A DNA stretch of 64,000 nt, from contig CM047430.1 in the NCBI GenBank assembly GCA_026168455.1, positions 71,153,044 to 71,217,043 on the forward strand, read 5' to 3'. This DNA comes from Theocolax elegans (Eukaryota; Arthropoda; Insecta; Hymenoptera; Cerocephalidae). Within the stretch, counting starts at the first letter, position 1. Every line of letters starts with the position of its first letter. Under the pieces are notes generated by a model, which was given only the letters and a program-made list of their open reading frames with translations, made no database searches and was not told the origin of the DNA. The translations under genes were made by a program, and so were the position numbers. Of the stretch, positions 22,326 through 33,691 are shown one piece after another.

Positions 22326-23080
22326 AAAAGTACTAAGGATGCATTAAACTACATAAGTAACATAATATACAATAACCTAGATTCAAACACTCCAATAGCA
22401 GTAACTTTCCTTGATTTAGCCAAAGCTTTTGATACTGTTAACCATACTATTTTGTTGGATAAATTATATAGGTACGGAATCAGGGGTAAAGCGCAGAAGT
22501 TGATAAGAAGTTATCTAAGTAATAGGGAACAAAGGGTAAAAATAAATGATGCCTATAGTGTATATGAGAAAATAACAACTGGAGTACCCCAGGGCACAAT
22601 TTTAGGACCATTATTATTTATTATATATGTGAATGATCTATTGACAACAATGCCAGATAATACAATATTATCTTATGCTGATGATACTGCAGTAATATCA
22701 ACAAGCAATAGTTGGAAAGAAGTAGAAACAATTATGAACTCAAATCTTGATAAAATAGCAAATTGGCTAGCACTTAACAAACTTTCACTTAATATTGATA
22801 AAACAGTATATTTAACTTTTGTGAACCATAAGGATTGTATTCCAATAAATTTTCATATAAACATAAAAGGAACAAAATTACAAAGAGTGGAAAATACAAA
22901 GTATCTAGGAATTATTTTTGACTGTCACATGAGATGGGATAAGCACATAGAGTACATATACAAAAAGACGAAATATATAATTTTTATCTTTCACAAAATA
23001 GCTAAAATCATGTCCACTGATACTCTCAGAACACTGTATTATGCTTTTTACCATAGCATAATCTGTTACGGAATAATTTG

Positions 23081-23714
23081 TAAAATCTTTATTTATTATT
23101 TTCAGAACTACTATTTAATTATGCGTGGGATTAAAAGGTACACGCTGTGTATGTTATTATCTCTCAGTTTAATAAAATAAAAACGATTACAAATATGGGA
23201 AGTTGACAATCTCGGTTTCCGTATAATTTATTTTTCATTAGTTGAGTATGCGAGCATCTAACTTTACGATGAATATAGCCATCGTTGAGGCTTCGCGATT
23301 ACAAATTCTGTCGACATTACGCGTGGAATCGGGTGTCACGGTTTCGGTAAGAATACGAATAAAGACTTATCTTTGGATCAATCGAGGTCCAGTCGCGGCT
23401 CACTTCGCTCGAGGAGTTGATTAATTCTCTCCAATCAGTCGCCTTCTTATGGGTTTTGGCACCACCTCGAACGTATACATGGTGGGCGAAGGAAGCCCAT
23501 TCGATCTGCTTGTGGTACGGCGCGGACTCCCCTTGGAACGATGGCGAACTCGTCAAGTCGGTGATCCACGAGCGAAAGAGGCCTTACCTTGAGTACGCGT
23601 CGGCTATATAGCAGCTCGCGACGCTTCTTCGCAGATATCGCGCAAAGACGTCGCCACGCAATATTGCGATAAAGCTCAAAATGTAGCCTGACAAAGGCGT
23701 AACTCGTCACAAGC
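23081..23714 (-). mobile_element. 634-bp GC-rich insertion in LINE ORF2, origin unknown
   Basis: It is flanked by a 3-bp duplication, TTG (23078-23080, 23715-23717); removing it restores the ORF2 frame exactly. No inverted repeats are seen. On the minus strand it holds a GC-rich open frame (23556-23317 and open further upstream) ending RNRDTRFHA-stop, then AT-rich sequence with AATAAA only 7 nt from the edge. A donor-like CAAGGTAAGG lies upstream of the frame. It looks like a piece of a host gene (last coding part plus 3' UTR) rather than a known transposon. I do not recognise the protein. Confidence 0.6.
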
Positions 23715-24084
23715 TTGGGGTGGTGCATATAAAAATATCAAATCTATAATACAAAATCAACAAAATAGATTACTTAAAATAATTAATAAAAATAAATTTA
23801 TAAGCGATAAAAATCCAATGAACATTGACAAACTTTTTATTTTTGAATCCCTTAGTTTTCATTATAGTACATTGCAAGAAATTTATAAAAACTCAAAAAG
23901 TATAACAAGAAATAGGAATATCCAAATGCCACGTCGATGTAGCAATGTCAGTTCAAAGAACAGCTATATAAGAGCAGTAAGCCATTACAATACCTTACCA
24001 AACGAACTTAAAAATATAGATAATATTAAAGTAAGAAAAGCAAAATTAAAAAACTGGATCAAGACAAACATATAAAGAATTAGT

Positions 24085-24738
24085 ATGAATAACTCAGTAA
24101 AAATTGATTGTACTCGAATAAAAATATGGTTTTGTAAGTTAATTAGTCAAAAAAATCAGGTACTTGCAAACACATCAATAATTAATTCATTTTTAACAGA
24201 AAAAAATAATCAATTTGTTAGATGTGTAAATCCTGCATTGGAAGTCCTACAGGATACGGCAGTATTTGACAAATTGTTACTTAATGTTAGAACATATCTA
24301 TGCGCAAATGGTAAATGTAACAAGTACTACAAACGATCGCATCGCAGAATATCTGTTTACAACTACAATAAAATGGAAAAAACAGAAAATATCAGCAATT
24401 TAATTCTATTTGCAACTGAAGTAATTAATATGAACTTTCTTGAAGAGGCATATAAATTTTCAGTTGCAGAGGATGCGGTGAGTTTGAGTGATAAACATAA
24501 AGCTATACCGGATAAAACATTGAAAAAAGACAAAAAACATCTATTTGATAAGGTCTGTGAAACAAAAATTAATCGAGTAGCTCCTGGTTTTAAATACATA
24601 AGTTTTGTAAAAGAAACACCAGAATGTAACAAAGTTAAAGATGAAGTTGTAAAAGAAAAATATGATCCTATAGAATCAGTATATACTAAAATAGACAAAA
24701 TGGCTGAAGATAATGCCACAAATATGAAGGTTTTATAA
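24085..24738 (+). CDS. Unrecognised 217-aa ORF just after LINE ORF2
   Basis: This intact ORF starts 9 bp after the LINE ORF2 stop. It is Lys/Asn-rich and predicted soluble, with no signal peptide or membrane span. One Cys-containing basic patch, YLCANGKCNKYYKRSHRR (about residues 72-89), could bind nucleic acid. The C-terminal third is charged (DKTLKKDKKHLFDK, KDEVVKEKYDPIESV). I recognise no family. It may be a third ORF of the LINE, a gene captured in its 3' UTR, or an older sequence into which the LINE inserted. Its survival next to a broken ORF2 is odd, because neutral sequence at this AT content rarely stays open for 218 codons. Confidence 0.5.
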   Translation: MNNSVKIDCTRIKIWFCKLISQKNQVLANTSIINSFLTEKNNQFVRCVNPALEVLQDTAVFDKLLLNVRTYLCANGKCNKYYKRSHRRISVYNYNKMEKTENISNLILFATEVINMNFLEEAYKFSVAEDAVSLSDKHKAIPDKTLKKDKKHLFDKVCETKINRVAPGFKYISFVKETPECNKVKDEVVKEKYDPIESVYTKIDKMAEDNATNMKVL

Positions 24739-25004
24739 ATTAATCACCAAATTGAACCGAAACATTTTTGCAGGCTTGTTCATAGCCTATAATGCGCCAG
24801 GTATCCTGCTTACGGAAACTAGTTTTACAACCTTCAAAATACTTAGTTCAATCCTAACATTTATAGATTATTCTATAAAATAGCTAGGAAAGGTTAAAAA
24901 AAGCGTTTCATTGCAAGCCCAAAAATATACCTAGTTTTAGCCTATTTCTAGTTTAACTGGCTTGGTACTGCTCACTAAATGGATTTCAATTCTACTAGGG
25001 TGTA

Positions 25005-25125
25005 TAATAAAATTTACTAGAAAATTATTAATTTTTACTACAATTCTGGTAATATTTACTACAACTTCAGTCAAATTTATTATACACTATAGTAAATTTT
25101 TGGATTGTGTCAGTCTGTCTCCGCA
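25005..25125 (-). mobile_element. Palindromic MITE, truncated copy
   Basis: It matches the complete 165-bp element at 32996-33160 in reverse orientation: gtgtataataaatttt, the central acttcagtcaaattt part and cagtctgtctccgca are shared. One terminal repeat is incomplete. It is followed by an (AT)n run. Confidence 0.7.
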
Positions 25126-25149
25126 TATATATATATATATATATATATA

Positions 25150-25190
25150 CTAGGAGGGCTTCGCCCCCCTGCGCGCCTCGCGCGCCAACC
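25150..25190 (-). mobile_element. Helitron-like 3' terminus on the minus strand
   Basis: On the minus strand two GC hairpins (GCGCGC-gag-GCGCGC, then GGGGGGC-gaa-GCCCTCC) are followed directly by CTAG and then T in an AT repeat. This suits a Helitron end, with the body to the right. The stem touches CTAG, unlike the usual 8-12 nt gap, so confidence is moderate. Confidence 0.45.
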
Positions 25191-25489
25191 CCCTATTTTT
25201 AATTTCGGAAAAGGTTTTTCGTAATTAATTTATTTAAAATAATGTTTTAAATTGTATTATTTTTTCACTACCATGGACACCTTAAAAATTAAACAGAATC
25301 ATACAACACCTTGGAGGTATTGCTATAGTTATTATAATTTATAAATAAAAGTTTACCAAAATTTAGTGTAATGAAATCAGAATAAAAATAATAAAAAAAA
25401 TAGACATATTAAATGTTAACTGTAAATTTTAAACTATATGAATTCTTATAAAGCTTAAATTTATATTTTAATAATTATAAATGTTAATG
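25191..25489. other. AT-rich, probably body of the minus-strand Helitron
   Basis: No ORF or structure is visible. By orientation it would lie inside the Helitron ending at 25150. Confidence 0.3.
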
Positions 25490-28400
25490 AAAAATTAACT
25501 TACCAAAAATAGTAAAGTACATATACCTACTAAATTGTAGTATTTTAGTTAACAACTTATTAACATTTTGGATTATTTTAAACCGTTATAAATAGAAATT
25601 CACCTTCTAAAATTAATTTATTTAATGACGAACGATCATCGCCAAAAGTTCTATGTCATTAATATTTTGTACTTTAATAGTAATAAAACTTTCTTCTTAA
25701 TTAAATTAATTTTTGTATTATTTTTAAAGAATTATTTATAAAATTTTAGCCAGAAAATTAAAAATCGGCAAATAATAGGTTATTAACTAAATTAACGTAT
25801 TTTATAGCTACTTCTGCTAGGTTGTTACCACTGTTAAATGAAACGCTTTTTCCTCTTTAATTCGCCCATTTCTTAGATTCAAAACAGCTAATGATTACGA
25901 TATGTTCATTTAAGTCCTTGTTTCAACCCATAAAAGATCGGATTATTTGATAAAATGGACACCGAAACTATACCTATTTCCTAGATATTTAAATGACACT
26001 TTAAATAGATTTGGAAAATAAATTGGAAATATTGTAAATCTGAATGATACTTTAAAATGACTGGTTTAAATGCAGAATTAAGAGTAAATTAGTATTAGTA
26101 TTCGAGTAAACGATCCAATTTCATTAAAAATTTGGAGTTTTAAGTACATGTATGGCCAGAAGGTGAAGTGAAAATATTTGGAGGTTACGGCAATCTATTA
26201 AATGGACGAACGCAGTGGGAAAAAGCGTTTCATTTAATCTATTAACTGACTACTTTTAATTCCTAATTTTTAGTTCACATTTCCAGCAGGGATAAATAAA
26301 AACCTGTTTCTTCCATTTCTCCCGTGATTCGTAATTTGCACTCTATTTCAAAATTTGCGTTTTAATCCATAATTATATCCAATTTATTTTTACTATGCAG
26401 AGCCCAAATATTTATTTTGATTATTATAAACAAATTCATTTCTTAAATATCCTTCTATTTCTAATAAATACATACTTGTTTATTTAAAATATTGTGTTAT
26501 ATAAATATAAATTATCTACACACTTATATATCCATACAATTTTGAAATATTAATTTAAAAAATATTTAAATTAAATGCTCCTAAATTAATAATTTATGAA
26601 AATCTTTTTAAATGTAATTCGTATTTTATATTACCACTGTTAAAATTTGAATTCTCTTTTGCCATTACTGTTTATAATAGAATTATCTTAAAAATGCAAT
26701 AATTAATATATTTAATTTTTAACCCATTGTATATATCATATGGATATTTGGAAAAGTGTATGTTATACTTGATTAATATTTATTTAATCTTTAAACAATT
26801 TTGCATCTGTATTTAAAGCATTACATTGCATTTTAGATCCGTTATTATTATTGAGTATACGTTTAAAAATTTTATGAGTTTAATCAAGAATGAGTAAACT
26901 AATACACATTCTTTCAAGTTATATTCACAACTTTTTTTTGCGCACGGAAAAAATACATATATTATGTATTCTTGAAAAAACAATTTTAAAATATATATAT
27001 ATTATATAAATCTTCCGCCGCACGCACACACACCCACATAGATACATACATATATATACATATATATGGGCTATTTCACGTCAAGTGGTACGATGAAAAT
27101 TTTAAATCGCTCCAAAATTTGAGAACAGGCTGAAAACATCTTCCAGAACATACAAAAAAAATTTAGGTTTTAAAAATAATTTGCATAAGAGTTATTCAAC
27201 CATGAAAAGTGGAAATTTTTCAATTTTTTAGAAAAATTTCTATTTTTAAAGCCATTTATCTCAAAATGTGTTGATTTTTTTTGAAAAAACATTACAAACA
27301 ACTTTTGTTTAAATTAAACTTTAGAACTTATCTACCCTGGTTACAATTCTTAATTTTAAAATCTCGAAGAGATAGAACACCCGGACATATTGAATATTTT
27401 GAAAATTTTAGATTATTTTAAACGGATCTAAATAGAACTTTACCTCCTAAAATTAATTTATTTAAGTCATTGCCAAGAGTTCTATAAGTCATTAATATTT
27501 TGTACTTTTAGAGTAATAAAACTTTCTTCTTAATTAAATTAATTTTTGTATTAGCTTTAAAGAATTATTTATAACATTTTAGCGGTATATAAATAAAAAC
27601 CTGTTTCTTCCATTTCTCCCGTAATTCGTAATTTGCACCCTCTTTCAAAATTTGCGTTTTAATCCATAATTATATCCAATTTATTTTTACTATGCAGAGC
27701 CCAAATATTTATTTTGATTATTATAAACAAATTCATTTCTTAAATATCCTTCTGTTTCTAATAAATACATACTTGTTTATTTAAAATATTGTTTTATATA
27801 AATATACGTAATCTACTTACTTATATATCCATACTATTAATGCTCCTAAATTAATAGTTTTTGAAAATCTATTCAACTGTAATTCGTATTTTATATTGCC
27901 ACTGTTAAAATTTGAATTTTCTTTTGCCTATACTGTTTATAATAGAATTATCTTAAAAATGCAATAATTAATATATTTAATTTTTAACTTATTGTATATT
28001 TCACATATAGATATTTGGAAAAGTGTATGTTATACTTGATTAATATTTATTTAATCTTCAAACAATTTTGCATCTGTATTTAAAGCATTACATTGCATTT
28101 TAGATCCGTTATTATTATTGGGTATACGTTTAAAAATTTTATGAATTTATGAAGAATGAGTAGACAAATACACATTCTTTCAAGTTATGTTCACAACTTT
28201 TTTTGCGCACGGAAAAAATACGTATATTATGTATTCTTGAAAAAACAATTTTAACATATATATATTATATAAATATTACGCCGCACGCACACACACCCAC
28301 ATACATACATACATATGTATACATATATATGGTCTATCTCACGTCAAGTGGTACGATGAAAATTTTAAATCACTCCAAAATTTGAGAACAGGCTGGAAAC

Positions 28401-28665
28401 ATCTTCCAGAACATACAAAAAAAATGTAAGTGTTAAAAATAATTTGCTTAAGAGTTATTCGACCATGAAAAGTGGAAATTTTTCAATTTATTAGAAAAAT
28501 TTCTATTTTTAAAGCCATTTATCTCAAAATCTGTTGATTTTTTTGAAAAAACATTACAAACAACTTTTGTTTAAATTAATCTTTAGAACTTATCTACCCT
28601 GGTTACATTTCTTAATTTTAAAATCTCGAAGAGATAGAACACCCGGACATATTGAATATCCAAAA
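25490..28665 (+). repeat. Two direct copies of a composite repeat (A plus B units)
   Basis: Copy 1 is about 25490-27395 and copy 2 about 27400-28665. Shared landmarks in order are cctaaaattaatttattta, ggtatataaataaaaacctg, ttgcgttttaatccataatt, tatttggaaaagtgtatgtt, a (CA)n run, then tatggnctatntcacgtcaa and ctcgaagagatagaacaccc. Copy 1 contains an extra insertion at about 25750-26288. No ORF is present. A third A unit lies at 29800-30740, and two inverted ones at 37.9-40.4 kb. Confidence 0.8.
25833..26239. mobile_element. MITE-like insertion inside the A repeat
   Basis: The inverted ends TTAAATGAAACGCTTTTTCC (25833-25853) and GAAAAAGCGTTTCATTTAA (26218-26237) bound about 400 bp of noncoding DNA. 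The A repeat is continuous without this block in the other copies. A stray end, aaaaaaagcgtttcattgc, occurs near 24897. Confidence 0.55.
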
Positions 28666-28865
28666 ACGGCTACCACACCATAATCGATTTTAATCTAACA
28701 CCTCTCAAAAGTTCACATTTTTCGCGAGCTTTCGAATGGCTTGGGTTAGCTTATTGGCCAAGACCGCTGTTGTAAGTTATGCCTCATAAACCTCATAAAA
28801 TCACTAATTTTCACGTATTTTAGGACATAACTTACACCAAAGGTGTAATATATATAATATATATA

Positions 28866-29795
28866 TGGGGTATTCCACGTGAAGTGGTCCGATCAAAATT
28901 TTAAAATGCACCAAATTTTGAGTACACTTTGCCAATTTTTTGCAGAATACAGAAAAAAATTTTTAGGTACTGGAATTTATTAGCTCAAAAGTTATTATAA
29001 CCTCAAAAAGTGAACTTTATCCAGTTTTTTTCAACACCAGCTGGGTTTATCGCTATTTAACTCAAAATCTATCAACTTTTACTATACAAATATTCGTTGC
29101 TAATTATGTGTAGAATTTATCCTTCTGGGTTAGAATTTCTAATCTTAAGGTCAATGTTACATAAACTACATGTCAATATTCAATTTAAAAAAGTGTAAGT
29201 TCGCCGCAATTGATTTTTTTATCCAAAAGTCTAAAAGAAAGCTTGGAGCAATACCTTTCAAATAGTCTGTAGCTTTTTATGACCTTCAATTCCGTAAAAA
29301 GTTATGATAATTTAAAGAAAGACAAAAAATTCACAAAAATTAACATGGTATTTCCCATTTAAATTTTTAAAAAAATTTGGTGTTTGTGTGTTCAAAAAAT
29401 GTGATCTTTTGAGCGGTGTTATATCAAAATCGATTGTGGCGTGGTCGCCTTTTTTTGATATTCAATATTCCCGGGCGTTCTATCTCTTCGAGATTTTAAA
29501 ATCAGGAATTGTAACCCAAGTAGATAAGTTCTAAAGATTATTTTGAACAAAAGTTGTTTATAATGTATTTTCAAAAAAAAATCAATAGATTTTGAGATAA
29601 ATAGCTTTTAAAATAATAATTTCTCTAAAAAATTGAAAAATTTCCATTTTTCATGGTGGAATAACTCTTAGGCAAATTATTTTTAACACCTCAAATTTTT
29701 TTTCTATCTTCTGGAAGATATTTCCAGTCTGTTCACAAAATTTGGAGTGATTTCAAATTTTCATCGTACCACTGATGTGAAATAGCCCATATATA
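28866..29795. mobile_element. 930-bp TIR element (B family), noncoding
   Basis: The left end reads ATATGGGGTATTCCACGTGA and the right end, reverse-complemented, ATATGGGCTATTTCACATCA. Similarity continues inward (GTGGTnCGATnAAAATTT) for over 60 bp. Both ends sit in TATATA. There is no transposase. Half-elements of the family occur at 27066-27395, 28328-28665 and about 40873-41540. Confidence 0.65.
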
Positions 29796-29799
29796 TGGT

Positions 29800-30740
29800 A
29801 ATGAACAATTAACTTACCAAAAATAGTAAAGTGCATATACTTCATTGTAGTATTTAGTAAAAACCTATTAAAATTTTAGATTATTTGAAACGGATTTAAT
29901 AGAACTTTACCTCCTAAAATTAATTTATTTAAGTCATCGCCAAGAGTTCTACATGTCATTAATATTTTATGCTTTAAGAGTAATAAAACTTTCTTCTTAA
30001 TTAAATTAATTTTTGTATTAGCTTTAAAGAATTATTTATAACATTTTAGCGGTATATAAATAAAAACCTGTTTCTTCCATTTCTCCCGTAAATCGTAATT
30101 TGCACCCGCTTTCAAAATTTGCGTTTTAATCCATAATTATATCCAATTTATTTTTCCCTTTAGTTACAGAGCTCATATATTTATTTTAATTATTATAAAC
30201 AAAGGCATTCCTTAAATAACCTTTTAAAAGTTTTATAACGTTTCTAATAAATACATACTTGTTTATATAAAATATTGTTTTATATAAATATACGTAATCT
30301 ACTTACTTATATATCCATACAATTTTTAAATTTTGATTTGAATAATATTTAAATTAAATACTACTAAAATAATAAATTTCAAAAAATTTTTGAAATGTAA
30401 TTCGTATTTTATATTGCCTCTGTTAAAATTTAAATTTTCTTTTGTCATTACTGTTTATAATAGAATTATCTTAAAAATGCAATAATTAATATATTAATTT
30501 TTAATTTATTGTATATTTCACATATAGATATTTGGAAAAGTGTATGTTATACTTGATTAATATTTATTTTATCTTCGTAAAATTGTGCATATTTTTAAAA
30601 ACATTACATTAAATTTTAGGTCCGTTTTTATTTTATGAGTTTTATCAGGAATAAGTAAACTAATACACATTCTTTCAAGTTATATTCACAACTTTTTTTT
30701 GCGCACGGAAAAAATACATATATTATCTATTCTTGAAAAA
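29800..30740 (+). repeat. Third copy of the A repeat
   Basis: It shares the landmark words of the copies at 25.5 and 27.4 kb in the same order (cctaaaattaatttattta, ggtatataaataaaaacctg, tatttggaaaagtgtatgtt) and ends at gcgcacggaaaaaatac before a (CA)n run. Confidence 0.8.
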
Positions 30741-30746
30741 ACAAAT

Positions 30747-31315
30747 AACACGTACACACACACACGCACACACATACACACACACACTTCTGGGTTAGAA
30801 TTTCTAATTTCAATGTAAATTTTATATAAAATACATGCCAATATTCAACTTAAAAAAAGTGTAAGTGCGCTACAATTGATTTTTTATCCAAAAGTTTGAA
30901 AGAAAGCTTGGAGCAATACCTTTCAAATAGTCTGTAGCATTTTTATGGCCTTCAGTTCTGTAAAAAGTTATGAATTATCTTAAAAATGCAATAATTAATG
31001 TATTTAATTTTTAACCCATTGTATATATCACATATGGATATTTGGAAAAGTGTATGATCACACACACACACACTCACACACACACACACACACACACATA
31101 CACACATGCACACACACACATATATATGACATATATATAACATATATATGACATATATATATCATATACATGACATATATATATAACATATATATATGAC
31201 ATATATATAACATATATATAACATATATATATAACATATATATATAACATATATATATAACATATATATATATAACATATATATGACATATATATATAAA
31301 ACATATATATATATG
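30747..31315. repeat. Microsatellite block: (CA)n and (ACATATATAT)-type tandem
   Basis: CA runs lie at about 30747-30787 and 31061-31110. They are followed by about 200 bp of acatatatat(g/a)a units at 31110-31315. Between the CA runs is a short duplicate of B- and A-repeat text. Open frames here are artefacts of the repeat. Confidence 0.9.
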
Positions 31316-31337
31316 TTGAATTCTGAATTCTTAGACA

Positions 31338-31363
31338 CGGCGGCGGCGGCGGCGGCGGCGGCG
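31338..31363. repeat. (CGG)n trinucleotide repeat, about nine units
   Basis: This pure CGG run sits in otherwise extremely AT-rich DNA, right beside the outer end of the long inverted repeat. It has high potential for hairpin or G-quadruplex formation and for length change. Confidence 0.95.
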
Positions 31364-31388
31364 AAATATTTATATATTATAGAGAGAT

Positions 31389-32993
31389 ATATATATAATA
31401 ACGCAAAATGAGTCCTATATCTTTAATAACTGCAGTGTTACGATTAATAATAAGAAATTACTAAATATTTAATATTCTCTGATACTAAATGCGAAATTTA
31501 AAAAAGTTAAAAGGTTTTATAAGCGTCAGTAAACAAATGTTTAAAAATTATTGACATAATATATAATTATTTATATTGTTTAAAAAAGTGTTTATTACAT
31601 AACTTTTAAATGTAAAATAAATTATTTTGTGAGCAACGAAAGAGTCGTATGTACGAATTATGAGGCTGAAAAATTGTTTACGTACCATGGGTGCGTAACT
31701 CGCTGCGATCGCGACCGCGGACGTAAGTACTAACCATCCACGAAATTTTCCGCCTCGAACAGTAATGACGCGAGGCTCACCCAAGGTACATAAATAACTA
31801 ATATATATTTCAACTTGTACAAATATTTTATTTTATTAAGTAAGTTTAAATAATATTTATAACATGCTTCATTTAAAAATAATTAGTTATTGTATTAAAA
31901 TTAATTGGTACACACAAACAATTTTTTTAATTTCATGTTAATTTGTTGTTACTAATATATAAGAATTGACAAAACTTAATACTAGAAGATTTTTATTTTG
32001 AATTTAAAACAGATTTTTTTATTTTAAGTTAACGTACAAGTTAAAGTTATCTAATAATATATTTATTTTTTATTCAGAATACATTAAACGAGATGAAATC
32101 TTACTCAAAATTTATAAATGTTTTCTCAACTTTATATACATTATTTACTTAAAATAAAAATGCATATATTTATTTTGAATTATTATTATTTTGTTTAAAG
32201 TAAATATTAAAAAATTATAATTAATATGTTTTAGAAACTGCATATATATTTCTAAGCATATTTTTCTTACATATTATTAAATACTGTTTGTTTTAACCAT
32301 TTTTTACTTAAAACAATATTTTCTATTCGTATTTTATAATAGTATATTGTGTGCCTAGGGCGTAAAGTGGGCTTTTTTTAATCCGAGTGTGGTTTTGCAG
32401 TACGAGGTGCAGGTGAGCTAGCACGAGCCGAAGGCGAGTGCGTTGCTCACCAAAGCCGAGTACGAAAAACACACGAGGCATAAAAGCCCACTTAGCCCTT
32501 GGCGCGCACCATATTTTTGTGACAAGTGTACGAATGTTCGCGTTTATTAGTTATTTATGTACCTTGGGTGAGCCTCGCGTCATTACTGTTCGAGTAGGTA
32601 AAATGTTAATAGTTCTAACTCGCTGCGCTCGCGACCGCGGACGTACTAACCATCCACGAAATTTGAGCCGAGAACTGTAATGACGCGATGCTTACCCATG
32701 GTACGTAAACAATTTTTCAGCCTTATAATTCGTACATACGACTCTTTCGTTGCTCACAAAGTAATTTATTATACATTTAAAAGTTATTGTAATAAACACT
32801 TTTTTAAACAATATAAATAATTATATATTATGTCAATAATTTTTAAACATTTGTATACCGACGCTTATAAAACATTTTAACTTTTTAAATTCTGCATTTA
32901 GTATCAGAGAATATTAAATATTTAGTAATTACTTATTATTAATCGTAACATTGCAGTTATTAAAGATATAGGACTCATTTTGCGTTATTATAT
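31389..32993. mobile_element. 1.6-kb element with about 400-bp inverted arms
   Basis: The left arm (31389-31795) and right arm (32545-32993) are reverse complements with small indels. Both outer ends read aacgcaaaatgagtcctata, and both inner ends carry gtaatgacgcgaggctcaccc. The arms contain a GC patch, cgcgaccgcggacgta. The 750-bp centre has no ORF but includes the hairpin at 32363-32500. It resembles a foldback or non-autonomous long-TIR transposon. No target duplication can be called in the surrounding TATATA. Confidence 0.8.
32363..32500. other. Large imperfect hairpin in the element centre
   Basis: AAGTGGGCTTTT (near 32363) pairs with AAAAGCCCACTT (near 32488), and inner pairs such as gtgagc/gctcac continue the stem. 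The stretch is CpG-rich (gagccgaaggcgag), unlike its surroundings. Confidence 0.6.
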
Positions 32994-32995
32994 AT

Positions 32996-33160
32996 ATGCG
33001 GAGACAGACTGTCACAATCCAAAAATTTACTATAGTGTATAATAAATTTAACTGAAGTTGTAGTAAATATTACCAGAATTGTAGTAAAAATTAATAATTT
33101 TTTAGTAAATTTTATTATACACTATAGTACATTTTTGGATATTGCGTCAGTCTCCGCATT
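32996..33160. mobile_element. 165-bp palindromic MITE, complete
   Basis: The terminal inverted repeats are TGCGGAGACAGACTG and TGCGGAGACTGACGC, continuing through ccaaaaatttactatagtgt on both sides. It is flanked by TA. The whole unit can fold on itself. A partial copy lies at 25005-25125 in opposite orientation. Confidence 0.8.
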
Positions 33161-33495
33161 ACTAGACGACATTGTAATTATTACTTCAACTTTTTTCTCC
33201 GTGTATATATATATATATTTATATATATATATATATACACTAAATTATTTCTAAAATATAATATTCTAATATATATGTATAATATATAGTACTTTCGTAT
33301 CTGAGCAATATTAAGATAACTATGATTAAAGTAACGCAAACGTTACGTTTAAACTGGTTGTGTTTACGTTTGAAAAGCCTTCGATATATCTCCGATACAT
33401 GTACTACGCGTTTCAAACACGTTGACTCTATACCGTTCGCGCGGCACAGGTTATATTGACCGCCGCATATATCCTACGGAGCGCTTTTCATACAG

Positions 33496-33576
33496 CCTCC
33501 TAAGACGTATAGACACCTTATACGTCCTAGGAGGATGTATAGAGGGCTCTCATACAAGCGAGGAGCCACTTGTATG
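33496..33576. other. Two adjacent strong hairpins
   Basis: CCTCCTAAGACGTATA (33496-33511) pairs with TATACGTCCTAGGAGG (33519-33534) with one mismatch and a 7-nt loop. CATACAAG (33551-33558) pairs with CTTGTATG (33569-33576). They may be a transcribed structured RNA, or the core of a small foldback element. Confidence 0.6.
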
Positions 33577-33691
33577 TACGCAACGTATTTACAAGCGGAG
33601 CGCGCTCTGCACGTAAGAGTCGTTGTACGAATTAGTAGGCTGAAAATACATATATGGGCAAATCTCCCTAACTTTTTTTTTGTGTCACTCA

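Larger units (their letters stand above)
19913..24075 (+). pseudogene. LINE ORF2 (endonuclease and RT), broken
   Basis: This was the enzyme ORF of the LINE. The apurinic-type endonuclease starts at 19913 (NIRSLNANYNKL, CTESWN) and continues in another frame after about 20340 with GDFNID and the SxDH-like NDHYPL near 20640. RT motifs lie at 22330-22800: FLDLAKAFDTVNH, GVPQGTILGPLLF and the catalytic YADDT near 22674. The C-terminal segment (23820-24075) ends in a VSHYNTLPNELK motif typical of CR1/Jockey ORF2. Defects: a frameshift near 20340, a 6-A versus 7-A slip near 21115, a 663-bp tandem duplication, and a 634-bp insertion after codons for YGII that resumes with WGGAY. The stop is at 24073-24075. 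Confidence 0.9.

Noticed and set aside
30952..31304. Cys/Val/Tyr/Ile-rich minus-strand frames
   Set aside because: They are CA and TATA microsatellites read in frame.
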